From Fulvia fulva (taxonomy: Eukaryota > Ascomycota > Dothideomycetes > Mycosphaerellales > Mycosphaerellaceae), in contig NC_063019.1 of the NCBI RefSeq assembly GCF_020509005.1, positions 1,674,001-1,738,000 on the forward strand: DNA of 64,000 nt. The letters run 5' to 3'. This document shows positions 49,184-59,367 of this stretch, piece after piece. The position numbers and the translations under genes were made by a program. Under the pieces are notes generated by a model. It was not told where the DNA came from. It saw only the letters and a list, made by a program, of their open reading frames with translations, and ran no database searches. Within the stretch, counting starts at the first letter, position 1. Each line of letters begins with the position of its first letter.

Positions 49184-49741
49184 ATGAATACCCTCTCCCT
49201 CGTAATCAACGGCCGCACAGCCAGCGACATCTCCCTCATCCCCGCACGTCAACGTTCCAGCTTAACCACCCTGCCTACTCGAAAATCTCTCTCCCGCACC
49301 TTTAGCGACCTCTCAACCTTCTCCTTGGGAGAACCAGCGACTTCCGCGCCTCCCTCTCCGATGCTCTCAGGCCAATCGACGCCCCGTCCCTCCACAGCAG
49401 GTAGCATGAGGCCAGGTTCCTCGGGGTCCTGGCATCCGTTCTCCCGCTCAGGTTCCATGACACCGACGCTACGGCCCGGGAGTAGCAGGAGTTCGAGTAA
49501 AGGGAGTCCAGGGTGGTATAATACGGAGAATAATCTTACGCTGGATGATTTTGCGAGGAAACTCAATACGCGGGCCAAGAGGTTTGAGATTTGGCAGGGA
49601 CGGTGTGCGCAGAATGTTGTGATGGCACTGCTACGGCCTACGCCGTTGGTGCTGTTTTTGCTGAATCCGCTTTGCCTTATTTTGTATGTGGTGCTGGCGG
49701 TGTATTGGTTGAGTTCAGGAAGTGGGAGTGTGGAGGGGTGA
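49184..49741 (+). CDS. Hypothetical Ser-rich protein with C-terminal membrane segment
   Basis: A 185-aa single-exon frame, function not recognised. Residues 1-110 are low-complexity, rich in Ser, Pro, Thr, Gly and Arg (many SRS/SGS/TPR motifs), as in disordered phosphorylated regions. Residues about 115-145 look folded (LTLDDFARKLNTRAKRFEIW). Residues about 149-178 contain one or two hydrophobic stretches (LVLFLLNPLCLILYVVLAVYW), suggesting a tail-anchored or hairpin membrane protein. The strong basic/Ser-rich to hydrophobic order and conserved-looking middle make it more believable than the antisense frame in the same DNA. It is convergent with the FAM50-like gene (about 220 bp between stops). 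Confidence 0.6.
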   Translation: MNTLSLVINGRTASDISLIPARQRSSLTTLPTRKSLSRTFSDLSTFSLGEPATSAPPSPMLSGQSTPRPSTAGSMRPGSSGSWHPFSRSGSMTPTLRPGSSRSSSKGSPGWYNTENNLTLDDFARKLNTRAKRFEIWQGRCAQNVVMALLRPTPLVLFLLNPLCLILYVVLAVYWLSSGSGSVEG

Positions 49742-49962
49742 AATGGATGAGAGCGAGGAGTTTTCGGTGAAAAGGATGAGCGTGTTGGTATGCCTTGGGC
49801 CTGGGTGTGGTGTCTATGGGACGTCAAAGACGGAGGGAAAGCAGGTTGATCATGGTTGGATGATTCGATGTCCTGGAGTAACTGGGCCACAAGCCGGAAT
49901 CCCTTTCCGACCGAACCTCCAGCGATAGCAAGCCTGCTCCTTGCAGCGTCTGGTGGCCCTTG

Positions 49963-51228
49963 CTATCGTGAGAAGAACATGGCATTCCCGTCTCGGTCCT
50001 TCCTCACACCGCTGGAATAGTCCCTGGTCGGATCGAAGTCTTCCCAACTGCTGGCTGGATATATGTGCTTATTCCTCTCGTACCACCGCCGGTCGACCAC
50101 TTTCGTCAGGTTCGGATCATGGTCGTAGCCTTCAAGATCAGCATCTGGGATATCCGACCTTTGCATAGCTTGCTGCTTTCTCTGTGCAGCGGTCTGGAGG
50201 TACAGGCCGCTTTCTGGATCGTCCTTGGGTGGTTCGGGCGTTGCGGCTTTCGAGGCAGGGTTCGAGGAGGGTAAGAGGTGTTTCGGCGTGGAAGAGGTTG
50301 GTTCGGCGGAGTAGTTGAAGAGTTGGCCGTCCACATAGCCGACGGTCTTGTTGATGATGAAGTAATGGAAATCTTGGTGCTGGGCGAGGGTCAGCGAAGC
50401 GATTGGAGTTGGGCCAAACAGAGAGACTTACGTGAGGAATGATGAGATCGCCTTTGACGACCATCAGGTCGTCAACAGATATACGTGCCCAGTCTCTCCT
50501 GCTCTTGTCACCTTTGCCTGCCAAGTCAGCGCCGACTTTGCGCGCTCGCTCAACGAACAACCAGATGTGATCGGCCTTCCTCATCCTGACCATGCCGCCG
50601 GGCACATTCTTGCCGTCGTAGAAGACGAATGGGATCATGAAGTCGGTCGCTTTTACAGCTTCCTGCATCTGGGTGTACTCTCTTCGTAGCTGTTCCTTGA
50701 GCTGCGCTTCCTTCAGTAGCGCAGACTTGGTCAGAGCCTTTGGCTGCATGCCCACACCAACATTGCGTCTCAAGCTCTTCTTCTTGAACGGCGTGCTGGC
50801 TCCTTCCGAGGGCGCTTCAGAGTCGGTCGCAGCCGTCGCATTGGCGGGTGTCGCTGATCGTGAGTCGCCTGGCGTGGCTACATGGCTGGCAGCGTCTACA
50901 TCGTCCTCGTCGTCGCCAAAGGACAGGCCGCCTGTCTTTGCGACTTTCTTGCGCTTCTTGCATGCCGCTTTTGCTCCTGGCTCACTGTACTTGGGCCGTC
51001 AGTACCCACTTCCGTATACATGATCGACGTCCTTACCGTCCATCTGGACTCGTCGCACCACTCGCCGGCGTCTGCTGCTTCAAGTGCTTCTGCCCGCCTC
51101 TTGCGAAAGTCGTCGAGCGTGACCAGACCGACGGTGTCGGCCTTGAGGCGATCCTCGACAGTGACCGCCTGCGACGTGAATCGCGAATCGTTCGGCGTCG
51201 ATCCGCCGGAGTTTGGTGTTTCTGCCAT
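49963..51228 (-). CDS. FAM50/XAP5 family protein
   Basis: Minus-strand gene of three exons: 51228-51037, about 50980-50432, 50379-49963 (about 385 aa). The N-terminus has TVGLVTLDDFRKRR near residues 32-45, the usual FAM50 start. The middle is Lys/Arg-rich with coiled-coil character. The XAP5 domain includes VRMRKADHIWLFVE, DLMVVKGDLIIPH (end of exon 2), HQDFHYFIINKTVGYVDGQL (start of exon 3), and near the end RRWYERNKHIYPASSWEDFDP, the family's most conserved block. Family members are nuclear, linked to pre-mRNA splicing and suppression of aberrant transcripts. Intron 2 (50431-50380) is canonical GTAAGT...CAG. Intron 1 has donor GTAAGG at 51036; the acceptor CAG ending at 50985 breaks frame, while AG ending at 50981 restores it. 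Promoter shared with the TTC1-like gene. Confidence 0.85.
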
Positions 51229-51381
51229 GCTTGTTGTGTCGTGTGCTCAGAAGACTGTCGCAACGCAAGAAAGTTGCTTGAGTGTCAATGCGGGCGCCGG
51301 GCTTGTCTCCGTTCCTTCACATGTTGTTACATCACTCTTCCACTTTCCTTGCCAGTTGCAACACCAACCACAACATACACG
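51229..51381. promoter_or_regulatory. Bidirectional promoter between FAM50-like and TTC1-like genes
   Basis: Only 153 bp separate two divergent start codons, so both promoters and 5' UTRs must overlap here. No TATA box seen. Confidence 0.6.
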
Positions 51382-52332
51382 ATGCCTCCCAACCCGACAT
51401 TCCACAACCGCGTGGACGACCACGACTCCGACAGCGACGAGAGCTTCCATTCCTTCCACGAAGATGACGAGCCGAGGCCAACTACAGCAACGCCATCAGC
51501 ATCTCGAAACCCAGCTCCTTCCGAGACCAACGCAAACCCCGCTGAGCCGGTAATCGAGCGCTTCGACCCAGAAGAAGAAGCCACTCTACTGGCAGAATCG
51601 AACTCAATCAAAGGCGATGCCAATCAACTCTTCGGCAAGGGCAGCTTCGAAAATGCCATCCAGACATATGACCGAGCTCTGGCCTCATGTCCCAACTACC
51701 TAGACTACGAGCTTGCAGTACTACGATCGAACATAGCAGCATGTCATCTCAAGCTCGAAGAGTGGAAGGAGTGCGTGGAAAGTGCAGATAAGGGTGTCGA
51801 CTGCCTTGAGCGACTGTGGCCATTACCCATCACGAAGAAGCCTAAGGCGAAGAAAGAGAATACAGATGGCAAAGCCATCGAAGAGCCCGACCCAGCAGAC
51901 GGCGTGGAAGAAGTCGACGACGATCTCGAAGAACGGATCGAGAACCTCAAGAAATCACGACGAACACTGGACGCAGTACGGAAACTACAAATCAAGCTCC
52001 TTATGCGAAGAGCAAAGGCGAAGACGGAGCTCGGCGGATGGGCGAGTATGCAAGGTGCTGAAGAAGACTACCATACGCTCTTAAGTCCTACGATGCTGCC
52101 TTGCTTGAGTGCTACCGACAAGAGGCAGGTCACAGATGCTGCGCGGAGGCTGGGACCGAAGCTCAATGAGGCGAAAGATCGGGAGATGGCGGAGATGATG
52201 GGCAAGTTGAAGGGGTTGGGGAATAGTATACTCAAGCCGTTTGGATTGAGTACGGAGAATTTTCAGTTTGTGAAGGATGAGAAGAGTGGTGGGTATAGTA
52301 TGAACTTCAACCAGGGAGCTGGCAAAGGATGA
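51382..52332 (+). CDS. TPR protein of the TTC1 type
   Basis: A 316-aa single-exon protein. Residues 1-70 are acidic and disordered (DSDSDESFHSFHEDDE). TPR helices follow: about 74-105 (KGDANQLFGKGSFENAIQTYDRAL), 110-145 and, after an acidic Lys/Glu insert (152-195), about 200-233. The C-terminus GNSILKPFGLSTENFQFV (280-297) is the signature of TTC1, where this tail follows the TPRs. TTC1-type proteins are cytosolic adaptors reported to bind Hsp70/Hsp90 and Ras/G-alpha partners in animals; the role in fungi is less clear. I chose the ATG at 51382 although the frame stays open upstream to 50848, because the upstream part lies over the divergent FAM50-like gene. Confidence 0.88.
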   Translation: MPPNPTFHNRVDDHDSDSDESFHSFHEDDEPRPTTATPSASRNPAPSETNANPAEPVIERFDPEEEATLLAESNSIKGDANQLFGKGSFENAIQTYDRALASCPNYLDYELAVLRSNIAACHLKLEEWKECVESADKGVDCLERLWPLPITKKPKAKKENTDGKAIEEPDPADGVEEVDDDLEERIENLKKSRRTLDAVRKLQIKLLMRRAKAKTELGGWASMQGAEEDYHTLLSPTMLPCLSATDKRQVTDAARRLGPKLNEAKDREMAEMMGKLKGLGNSILKPFGLSTENFQFVKDEKSGGYSMNFNQGAGKG

Positions 52333-52596
52333 GCTGTCGACAAGTCGACAACATTCACGATAGGGCATCGTGATGCTTCAGACCAGTATTCAACTACTCC
52401 GCCCTTCGAAGCATCACGTGGCTACAATCACTGTTACACGAGCGAAGTTCGTGGCGGTGGCTGTGCTCGAGCTGAACACCCGAACTTGCAGAAACCGTGC
52501 CAGATATCCATTTGAATTTGTCTCAACAGGTCTCAGATTCAAGGGACTGGACATGCGCAACCTCCACCCAGGTGCCATCATTTCCGTGGCACCAAG

Positions 52597-54369
52597 ATGA
52601 CAGCACCTAAAGCCAAGCCTGCCGTGACTGGCGTGGCCTATCGGAACTTAGACGCCGCGCTGTACCAGGTTCGCTTCCTGCGCTACACAAGCTGTGATAG
52701 GAACGGCCTCCTTCGTTTCGAGCTTGCTGTATTATCTATCAATGTACAGCCCAGGTACACTGCTCTGTCCTACGGCTGGGGCGATGCCTCCACGAAAGAA
52801 CGGATCTGCATCAACGGTCAAGATGCTCTCGTACCGACAAATCTCGTGTCAGCCTTACGGAATCTTGGGGCAAAGGAAGGTGATCTGCTATGGGCAGATG
52901 CAGTCTGTATCAATCAGGAGAACAAGCCCGAGAAGGCGGACCAAGTCAAGCTGATGGGCTTGATTTATGAGAAAGCTTACAGAGTAGTCATCTGGCTCGG
53001 GTCCGAAGGCGAGGATACTGCGCATGCTACGGCGTTGCTGGGAGATTTCGCAAACCATGTGAACTTCCGAAAACTGGAGGAAGACGGCTACGCCTATCAC
53101 GATCAACTAGCCGCAGAAGTAACTGCTCCTCGATTCTTTTCCGACCCGGACTTTGCACATCACTGGTTTGCCCACATCCTCCAGAAGCAGAAAGATCCTG
53201 CGCGGGCATTGCGAGGTGTCAATGAGATTGTCATGCGGCCATACTGGGAACGTGTCTGGGTCGTTCAAGAAGCGGCCAAAGCTAGTCGCGCTTTGGTGCG
53301 ATGCGGCCGTTTACGAATCAATCTCAACGCAATACTGGCCATAGTGTCCTGCTTACCAGGGATTCCCCACAGGGAACAGACTTTGCTTGAGACGATATTG
53401 AAGTTTCGGATACAAGAGTCTAACAGCGCTGGCGATTGTTCCAATCGAGTCTCGCTGTACCAAGCACTGATAGACACTCGCTACTCCCTTGCAACGGAGC
53501 CTCGAGACAAGGTCTACTCACTGTTGGGTCTGACGAGCGATGGGGACGATCTTCTTCCGACTCCGTCTTACGTGGGAACACCGGAGCAAGCTTTCGCTAC
53601 TGTCAGTAGAGCCATCCTTCGCTCAAGACGCGCGACCAACCTCCTTCTGCTGTCTGGCTGGGTACCCCTGAACGGAAAAGACATTCGTCCACAAGTCCGG
53701 GCAGTAGACTGGGCTGACACAAAATTCCGCATCCCGAATTGGCTTACATTCAGCTTTGGCGCTACGACACCTACTGTGCCATGGCAAGTTGTGGATCTTC
53801 CAGATGCACTCCAGACAAACGGCTGCGAAATCGCAACCATTAATGGACTTGTGTCCGAAGACAGACACTCAATATCATCAACAGGCTGGAGCATAGGTAG
53901 TATAGACTCGTCCGGAACTGTAACTGCTGGCGAGATTGACGGTACTCCGGAAGAAGTAGTCAACGAACTATGTTTGGACTTGCTACAACGCTTTCAGCAG
54001 GATCAACCTTTGAGCGAAGTGGTTAGTCACAAGCAATTGACTGACGCCTTTGCACGTATCATCAGGGACTTTAACCAGGGCAAGCCCACGACAGCGCTGA
54101 GGTATGGCCGACTCCGCTATGCCCTCGAGACTCTTGCTGAGGTCATGCTTGGCCAGTTTCCAATCTGGGAATGGGCTAGGAGATATAATATGGCCAGGCG
54201 CTACCAGGCTACCCGCCAAATAATACCTGACATCCAAAGTGGCAGCCGAAAAGCTCGCCTCCTGTCGACTCTATGCTGCTGCAGCGCCCCTAAGGATCTA
54301 GAAATGGAAGATCCTGACCCGAACCCCAGAGTTCCAGTGAGCCGCGAATCCAGGAAAAATCTCACATAG
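52597..54369 (+). CDS. HET-domain (heterokaryon incompatibility) protein
   Basis: A 590-aa single-exon protein with a full HET domain (PF06985-type): YTALSYGWGD at residues 54-63, LLWADAVCINQENK at 97-110, KLMGLIYEKAYRVVIWLG at 118-135, and RPYWERVWVVQEAA near 211-224. The LATEPRDKVYSLLGL stretch (about 296-310) is the usual second landmark. The HET domain triggers a cell-death reaction when genetically different hyphae fuse, and many copies exist per filamentous fungal genome with varied C-termini. Here the C-terminus (about 310-590) has no recognised partner domain such as NACHT or WD repeats. Individual function cannot be assigned; it may be a non-self recognition effector or a stress-linked paralogue. 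It follows the TTC1-like gene by 264 bp on the same strand. Confidence 0.92.
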   Translation: MTAPKAKPAVTGVAYRNLDAALYQVRFLRYTSCDRNGLLRFELAVLSINVQPRYTALSYGWGDASTKERICINGQDALVPTNLVSALRNLGAKEGDLLWADAVCINQENKPEKADQVKLMGLIYEKAYRVVIWLGSEGEDTAHATALLGDFANHVNFRKLEEDGYAYHDQLAAEVTAPRFFSDPDFAHHWFAHILQKQKDPARALRGVNEIVMRPYWERVWVVQEAAKASRALVRCGRLRINLNAILAIVSCLPGIPHREQTLLETILKFRIQESNSAGDCSNRVSLYQALIDTRYSLATEPRDKVYSLLGLTSDGDDLLPTPSYVGTPEQAFATVSRAILRSRRATNLLLLSGWVPLNGKDIRPQVRAVDWADTKFRIPNWLTFSFGATTPTVPWQVVDLPDALQTNGCEIATINGLVSEDRHSISSTGWSIGSIDSSGTVTAGEIDGTPEEVVNELCLDLLQRFQQDQPLSEVVSHKQLTDAFARIIRDFNQGKPTTALRYGRLRYALETLAEVMLGQFPIWEWARRYNMARRYQATRQIIPDIQSGSRKARLLSTLCCCSAPKDLEMEDPDPNPRVPVSRESRKNLT

Positions 54370-55908
54370 CACCCATCGGTCGTGGCATCCAAGTATTCAC
54401 ATTCTTCAACGCTAGTTCATGCAACTCAAGAAATGCAGCATGAATCCTCCTCCTTGCTATACACTACAACTTGACGAGTATGCACCGACAGACGGTCTTA
54501 TCTGAAATGATCGCGAGAATCGTCGTCCGCTGCATGTGCTGCAGCATACGCCTTCAGCATCACCTTGATCACTCTGGCTCAAGCCCACGATGTGCCTTCC
54601 TAGAGCACACAAAACATTCCAGCATTCCCTCCATCTTGCCACCTGTGTTCACACTTCCCCATGAGACGCTGAGAGATATGTGAGAGGCAACGAGATCTGC
54701 TATAGTACCGGTAGGTGTGGGATGATACATCTGCTGGATGCCGTGCCTGGAGGACCTGTCAACGTCTGCGGCACTGCAGATCCTTCCTCTCGACATTTTG
54801 CAGTAGCCTGTCTTGAAGCGAAAGGCCACACAATGAAGTAGATGCGAGGGACTCGTCGTCAAAGTCAACGTTGTACATCCTCCAACAAATGAGGCCTCTC
54901 TTTGCCGATAGTCGCAGCTCATAGACGTGGTTCTTCCATCTTTACCAGAGCACCACAGTCACCGAGACAGTGATGACGTCGAATGTGTTGCCATGGCCGG
55001 ACGTTAAATTCTGTGAGAAATGCTCCTGGAGGTATGCATACTGGTTAGACATCACAGCGTGACTATGAGGAAGTTGTAGATCGAAGAACCACGGCCTGCC
55101 GGAGCTCGTCTGGCCCTACCGCGTTCCTTGCCGTTGAGTTCGAGTCGAATCCTGTGTCTTGGTGGACTCGAAACGGTGTACTTCTTCACTCACATGCTTG
55201 ACCGAGCGATGCGCACGGCGGCAAGGCCGCTTGCAGTAGGAATGACTTCCACCACCGTGGTGTGGCTTCTTGCGCCTATCACGACGACCAAGGTTTGTTG
55301 TATTTGAAGCATAACGCCGGGCGACCCAAGGTATAGGCATGCTCGGCAGCTTGCTGGATATCATCCAAGGTGATGTCAAGAGGTTGTCGAGGCTCTTCTT
55401 TCCAGCGGCTTAGTGCTTCGGGGTAGGAATGATTCGAGGTGCTGGATGTGAAGGTGAGTCCATAGACAGTGTATATGATGGGAACTTTGATGTATAAGAA
55501 AGAAGTATAGTATCGTATACAGTTCGTGCTTCATGGGTTGAGTAGAACTGCGAAATGACGGAGTAAGATATCGATCGTATGAATATCAGTGTCCTCTTGC
55601 TTAGCTTGCTTTCTGCATGTCAGCTTGCTCCAATCGTCGAGCTAAGAAGAAACGTTTGCTTTCAAGTGTTTCATACTTTCATGACATCCATTGATTACAT
55701 GCAGGCCTTTTGATTGCTTGTACGCTAATGCACCTGTATCCAGTATTGCCATCTACAGCGTGCAGTCGTCAGAGTCGTCAGTCCAGTAGCGGTACCCATG
55801 GCGGTTCCGACGGACTTAGGATGCGAAACATCAAATGATCTTTTTGCTGGTGTCATGATCAGGATGCCAAAACGGGAGCCATGCTTGGTTGGTCGATTTG
55901 ACATTGCT
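54370..55908. other. Intergenic region with little sign of coding
   Basis: About 1.5 kb between the HET gene and the p23 gene. Short frames occur on both strands, but none has a domain. The only candidate is a weak minus-strand exon near 55.1-55.5 kb, listed separately. CpA/TpG content is normal, so it is not a RIPed repeat. Confidence 0.5.
55116..55450 (-). CDS. Possible small minus-strand gene or exon pair
   Basis: One minus-strand frame at about 55450-55290 reads like real protein (SYPEALSRWKEEPRQPLDIT, then LDDIQQAAEHAYTLGRPAL). A second frame, 55379-55116, gives a basic His/Arg/Lys-rich stretch ending in a TAG. A splice between the two frames is possible, but I cannot place it with confidence. 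No known domain. Confidence 0.25.
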
Positions 55909-56813
55909 CTACTCGACCTCCTCGATCTTCTTGCTGCTGCCCTCGCCGGCGCTTGATGCACCTGCGGATGCGCCCTCTTCGCCTTCGAGTTCTGGCATGT
56001 CCTGCGATATGTCAGCATAACGCTTATCACGTAGCATCAGTCGTATAATGTACCTCATCATCGTCAGCATCGTCGTCGTCGTCGTCCTCGCCACCCATGC
56101 CCTCCATTCCAGGCATGCCACCACCAGCACCTCCAAGCTTGCTGAAGTCGATGCCGCCGAAGCCGCCGTCACCTCCCATGCCGCCCATTCCACCCATGCG
56201 GCTCATGTAGTCATCATCATCTGCTACGACGTCCTGCTCGTCCTCGTCGACCCACTGTGAATGATGTCGTCAGCATGGTTGTCCTGCCATAGTACCCATC
56301 ACCTTCATCTTGCATGCGGACATGGTTTCCTTCCACCACCTCACTCCTCACTCACCTTGTCAAAGTCTGTCTTCAGGTAGTGCACCTTCGCCTTATCCTT
56401 CAACAATCGCGGCCAGAACTCCTCTTCGAGATCCTTCTTCTGCAGCACAAATTCGATAGCTCGTGGCGAGTGGTTCGTCTTCGAAGCAGATGGGTCGATC
56501 TCCTTGAAGAACTCGAGTTTCACTGCATAGTCGGCCTTCTTGGACTCGCTGTAGCCTTGGAAGCTGAGGTAGCCGGGCTGGACGTCGAGCTTGATCTTCT
56601 TGGGGTCGACGTCGGGGACGTTGATGGAGACATAGACGTGGTTCTTCTCGGCTTCTGTCTTGGAGGAGCGCTGTGCCCAGGTCACTGCAGGAAAGTGTCA
56701 ATATGGTTGACCGTTCCTTGGCGACGTATGTGGTTGGGGAGCGTACCCTCTGGAGTGATGGTCTTGGTGCCGAACTCCTTCGCATCGGTCGTGTTTGTAG
56801 GCTGCGCCGACAT
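55909..56813 (-). CDS. SBA1: Hsp90 co-chaperone p23/Sba1
   Basis: Four exons, 56813-56747, 56684-56356, 56254-56054 and 56001-55909, together 690 nt coding 229 aa. Introns of 62, 101 and 52 bp have GT...AG ends and keep frame. The CS (p23) domain spans residues about 23-125, opening with the p23 signature WAQRSS (25-30) and including VYVSINVPDVDPKKIKLDV. Exon 3 starts WVDEDEQD and encodes a long Gly/Met-rich stretch (GGMGGM repeats, about 150-185), then a run of Asp. Exon 4 ends in Lys/Glu-rich sequence. p23 binds ATP-bound closed Hsp90 and stabilises client complexes in cytosol and nucleus. The Gly-rich, acidic tail is typical of fungal Sba1. Divergent from VPS24. Confidence 0.93.
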
Positions 56814-56820
56814 TGTGAGG

Positions 56821-56863
56821 GTGTTGTGTGGTGTGTGTGGTGTGTGTGGTGGATGTGGGTGTG
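56821..56863. repeat. GT/CA-rich low-complexity tract in the SBA1 5' leader
   Basis: A GTGTGG-type imperfect repeat beginning 8 bp upstream of the SBA1 start codon. On the transcript strand it reads as a CCACACA-rich, A/C-only leader, a pattern often seen before highly expressed fungal genes. Confidence 0.7.
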
Positions 56864-57299
56864 TTCTCTGCAGGTACAGCGACAGTTCACAGCTCACACA
56901 GCTCTGGCTTGTGGTCGTAGCGCAGAATTGGTCCGAAGCTGGTGGAAGCTTTGCCGCTGTTGCTTGTGACGATCTCGGTCTTGGTGAAGCGCTGTGTCTG
57001 TCACCTGATCTCTGCGGCAGTGTAGACGGGGTGCAATGCAGTGACGGTGAATCGAGTATGTCAATGTCTCCCTGCCACGACATTTGATCTGCGCTGCTGT
57101 CTCTGCAATGGCGACGTCAGACAGACTTGGTCTTGGCATGACATGCCTCCCACTTCACTCTAGCAGCTGCCTGCCTCTGTCACATGCATTCACCCACTCT
57201 GCCACTGACCTGAACAATGCGCTCTCGCCACGTGCATATCTGGCAGAACCCCCGGAGATGCCCCTGCGACTGTAACATCTCCACAACACAACACACACC
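56864..57299. promoter_or_regulatory. Divergent promoter region of SBA1 and VPS24
   Basis: About 490 bp separate the two start codons. The antisense frames here are chance. A CAACACAACACACACC leader lies directly before the VPS24 ATG, similar in style to the SBA1 leader. I could not identify a heat-shock element with confidence. Confidence 0.5.
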
Positions 57300-58055
57300 A
57301 TGGACGGCGTACGGAAGTTCTTCTACGGACCCACGCCAGAGGAGCAAGTAAGGCAGCCGATAACCACCATCCACTAAACCACCTGCTAACATGTGATATC
57401 CGTACCACAGAAACGAAAATGCAAGGCCCTCGTCCGTCAAAACGGCCGCAAACTCGACCGCGACATGCAAAACCTCAAAGCCCTCGAATCCAAGACCCGC
57501 AATCTAATCCTGCAAGCCTCCAAACGCGCCCAACGCAACCCCTCCCAAAAAGACCAAGCTCTGCAAGAAACCCGCATCTTCGCCCGCGAGCTCCTCCGCG
57601 TCCGCAAACAACGCTCTCGCCTCGCGACCTCCAAAGCCACCCTCAACTCCGTAGGCATGCAAGTCGAGGAAGCCTTCGCCATGCGCAAGATCGGCGACAG
57701 CATCAAAGCCTCCACGGGAATCATGAAAGACGTCAACATGCTAGTGAAACTACCAGAGTTGACGGGGACGATGAGGGAGTTGAGTCAGGAGTTGGTCAAG
57801 GCGGGGATTATTGAGGAGATGGCGGGGGATTCTTTGCCGGATAGTGAGTTGCTGGAGGCTGAGGATGAGGAGGCGGAGACGGAGGTTGATAAGGTGTTGG
57901 GTGAGGTGCTGAAGGATCGGACGAGTGCGCCGGGAACGCAGTTGCCGACGGAGCCCGTGGGGCCTGTGGAGGCTCAGCCCGCGGAGGAGGAGGATATGGA
58001 TTCGGAGGAGATGTTGGCGCAGATGAGGGGGAGGTTGGAGGCGTTGAAGAGTTGA
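57300..58055 (+). CDS. VPS24: ESCRT-III subunit Vps24/CHMP3
   Basis: Two exons, 57300-57347 and 57411-58055, giving 230 aa. The 63-bp intron has GTAAGG, a GCTAAC branch site and CACAG. The short first exon encodes MDGVRKFFYGPTPEEQ, which matches the amphipathic N-terminus of Vps24 (FFG/FYGP then PEEQKRK). The Snf7 fold follows with basic helices alpha1-2 (to about residue 110) and acidic helices; KASTGIMKDVNMLVKLPEL and LSQELVKAGIIEEM around 115-155 are typical of Vps24. The C-terminal EEMLAQMRGRLEAL is an MIT-interacting motif for Vps4. The protein caps/bundles Snf7 filaments at endosomes in multivesicular-body sorting and membrane scission. Confidence 0.93.
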
Positions 58056-59076
58056 GGCCGGTCTCTGATGACTTCACGACGTCGACCTTACGATGTGAGA
58101 TGTTTGCATGGTGCTTGGCATTGTCGGTGTTGCAGAGCTATGTGATATGCTCGGGTGGTGAAGAGATCTTAATCTAGACACTACATGAAGGTTCCGATTT
58201 GCACTTGGCTGATGATCTTCCCAGACGTGCAGAATAGCATCCTACAGGTCAAAGCCACTTCCACCCAAAGCCTAACTCACGTCACACCGTGCAGTCGAGC
58301 ATGACTCCCTTACGCCTTTGCGACAGATCACGAATCTGCAAAGAATCCACCATCGGTTGGGCCTCAGGCATATATCATCCCGTGCAAACCTCAGACTTGC
58401 ACTGCCGCCCATGGTTACACAGCAGCGGGGAGGGCCTCCCGCTCACGTTGCTGCGGCACACACCGCCTGCTTTTGCAGTGCCCCAAACAAGTCGATCGTG
58501 CTCTAATGCCGGGTGATACCTCCGCAAGATCTCATGCGCGGTCTCGTCCTGCCGCAATCTAGGAGAGGCGACGGTCACAAAGCTCATGCACGGCTTGGAA
58601 GTCGCCTTGCCCCTTGTTTCATCATGAATGTTCTCATTTGTTGAGCAGACGCCGGTCCGCATCCCCCGATACCACGTTCCTCGGGATCGGACGTATTCAC
58701 TGTGGTCGTTGGCATAGCCTGCCGGCTTCTTGCCGCGAACGCCTCAATGACTGGTTCTGAAATTCCGTCAACATACCGTCCAAGGCATCGCGAAGAGCAT
58801 GTTCTCACCTGCAGTGCCACGGTCTTGCTAGATCTGCAGCGGGAGACAGGCCCGCCATATCGAGGCTTGTCACTTCGCTCTCGACGAAGAACGAGAAGGC
58901 AACGAGATGAAACATGCGATAGCCATTGACCATAAGACTTCGCCGCTCCCCGCCACTGCAGTTCGGGGCCATCAGCAGTCTATACGCTCACAGGCTTCCA
59001 CCAGCAATCTTACGCCCGTCAGCCATCGGCTTCCACCTTCCTTCCTCCCCTCAAGATCCCTTCAGAGCAGCCATCG
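58056..59076. other. Intergenic, no supported gene
   Basis: About 1 kb holding the VPS24 3' end and the upstream region of the small membrane protein. Frames of 60-95 codons exist on both strands but show no domain, membrane segment or consistent bias. Confidence 0.5.
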
Positions 59077-59367
59077 ATGAGTCCGTCACAGAACAGCTCG
59101 TGCTATCAGCTTTCCGGCCAAACAATCCGACCGACGTACGGAGCTCCCGACCTTTCGAATGGATCAGATACCCTCGCCATCGTCTTCGGCACCCTGGCAA
59201 CTGTTCTCGCGGCAGCCACATTGATCTTGGCTGGTGTCAAGTACTGGCTCAGGGCGTCTCAGCCCAGAGCTGTGCACATCCAAAGCGACGTCGAGAGAGT
59301 GCAGGTGGTGCAGTCAGTGCTTGTGGCGTTTAGATTGCCTTCTGGGATATATACTGACCTTATTTAG
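59077..59367 (+). CDS. Small single-span membrane protein, hypothetical
   Basis: A 96-aa frame. Residues 1-30 are polar (MSPSQNSSCYQLSGQ; YGAPDLSNGSD). Residues about 31-53 form a clear membrane helix (TLAIVFGTLATVLAAATLIL), followed by a basic KYWLRASQPR, so the N-terminus probably faces outside or the lumen. The tail has a short VQSVLVAF stretch. Small proteins of this plan are common and uncharacterised in filamentous fungi. A second frame overlaps (58926-59333), but its sequence is Arg/Pro-rich without order, so I prefer this one. A further exon is possible. Confidence 0.5.
   Translation: MSPSQNSSCYQLSGQTIRPTYGAPDLSNGSDTLAIVFGTLATVLAAATLILAGVKYWLRASQPRAVHIQSDVERVQVVQSVLVAFRLPSGIYTDLI

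Noticed and set aside
49249..49890. 213-aa minus-strand frame over the Ser-rich membrane protein
   Set aside because: The Pro/Ser/Arg-rich translation has no order, and the plus frame has a clear membrane segment, so I took the plus frame.
50848..51381. N-terminal extension of the TTC1-like protein (178 codons)
   Set aside because: It overlaps exons 1-2 of the divergent FAM50-like gene and is unlike TTC1 N-termini; the ATG at 51382 gives the family's usual acidic start.
56314..57087. 257-aa plus-strand frame over the p23 gene
   Set aside because: Antisense to the four-exon SBA1 gene, whose protein is clearly recognisable; the Val/Leu-rich antisense translation is a shadow.
57808..58077. Pro-rich 89-aa minus-strand frame
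   Set aside because: Antisense of the acidic Gly/Glu-rich C-terminus of Vps24; such codons give Pro/Ser runs when read backwards.
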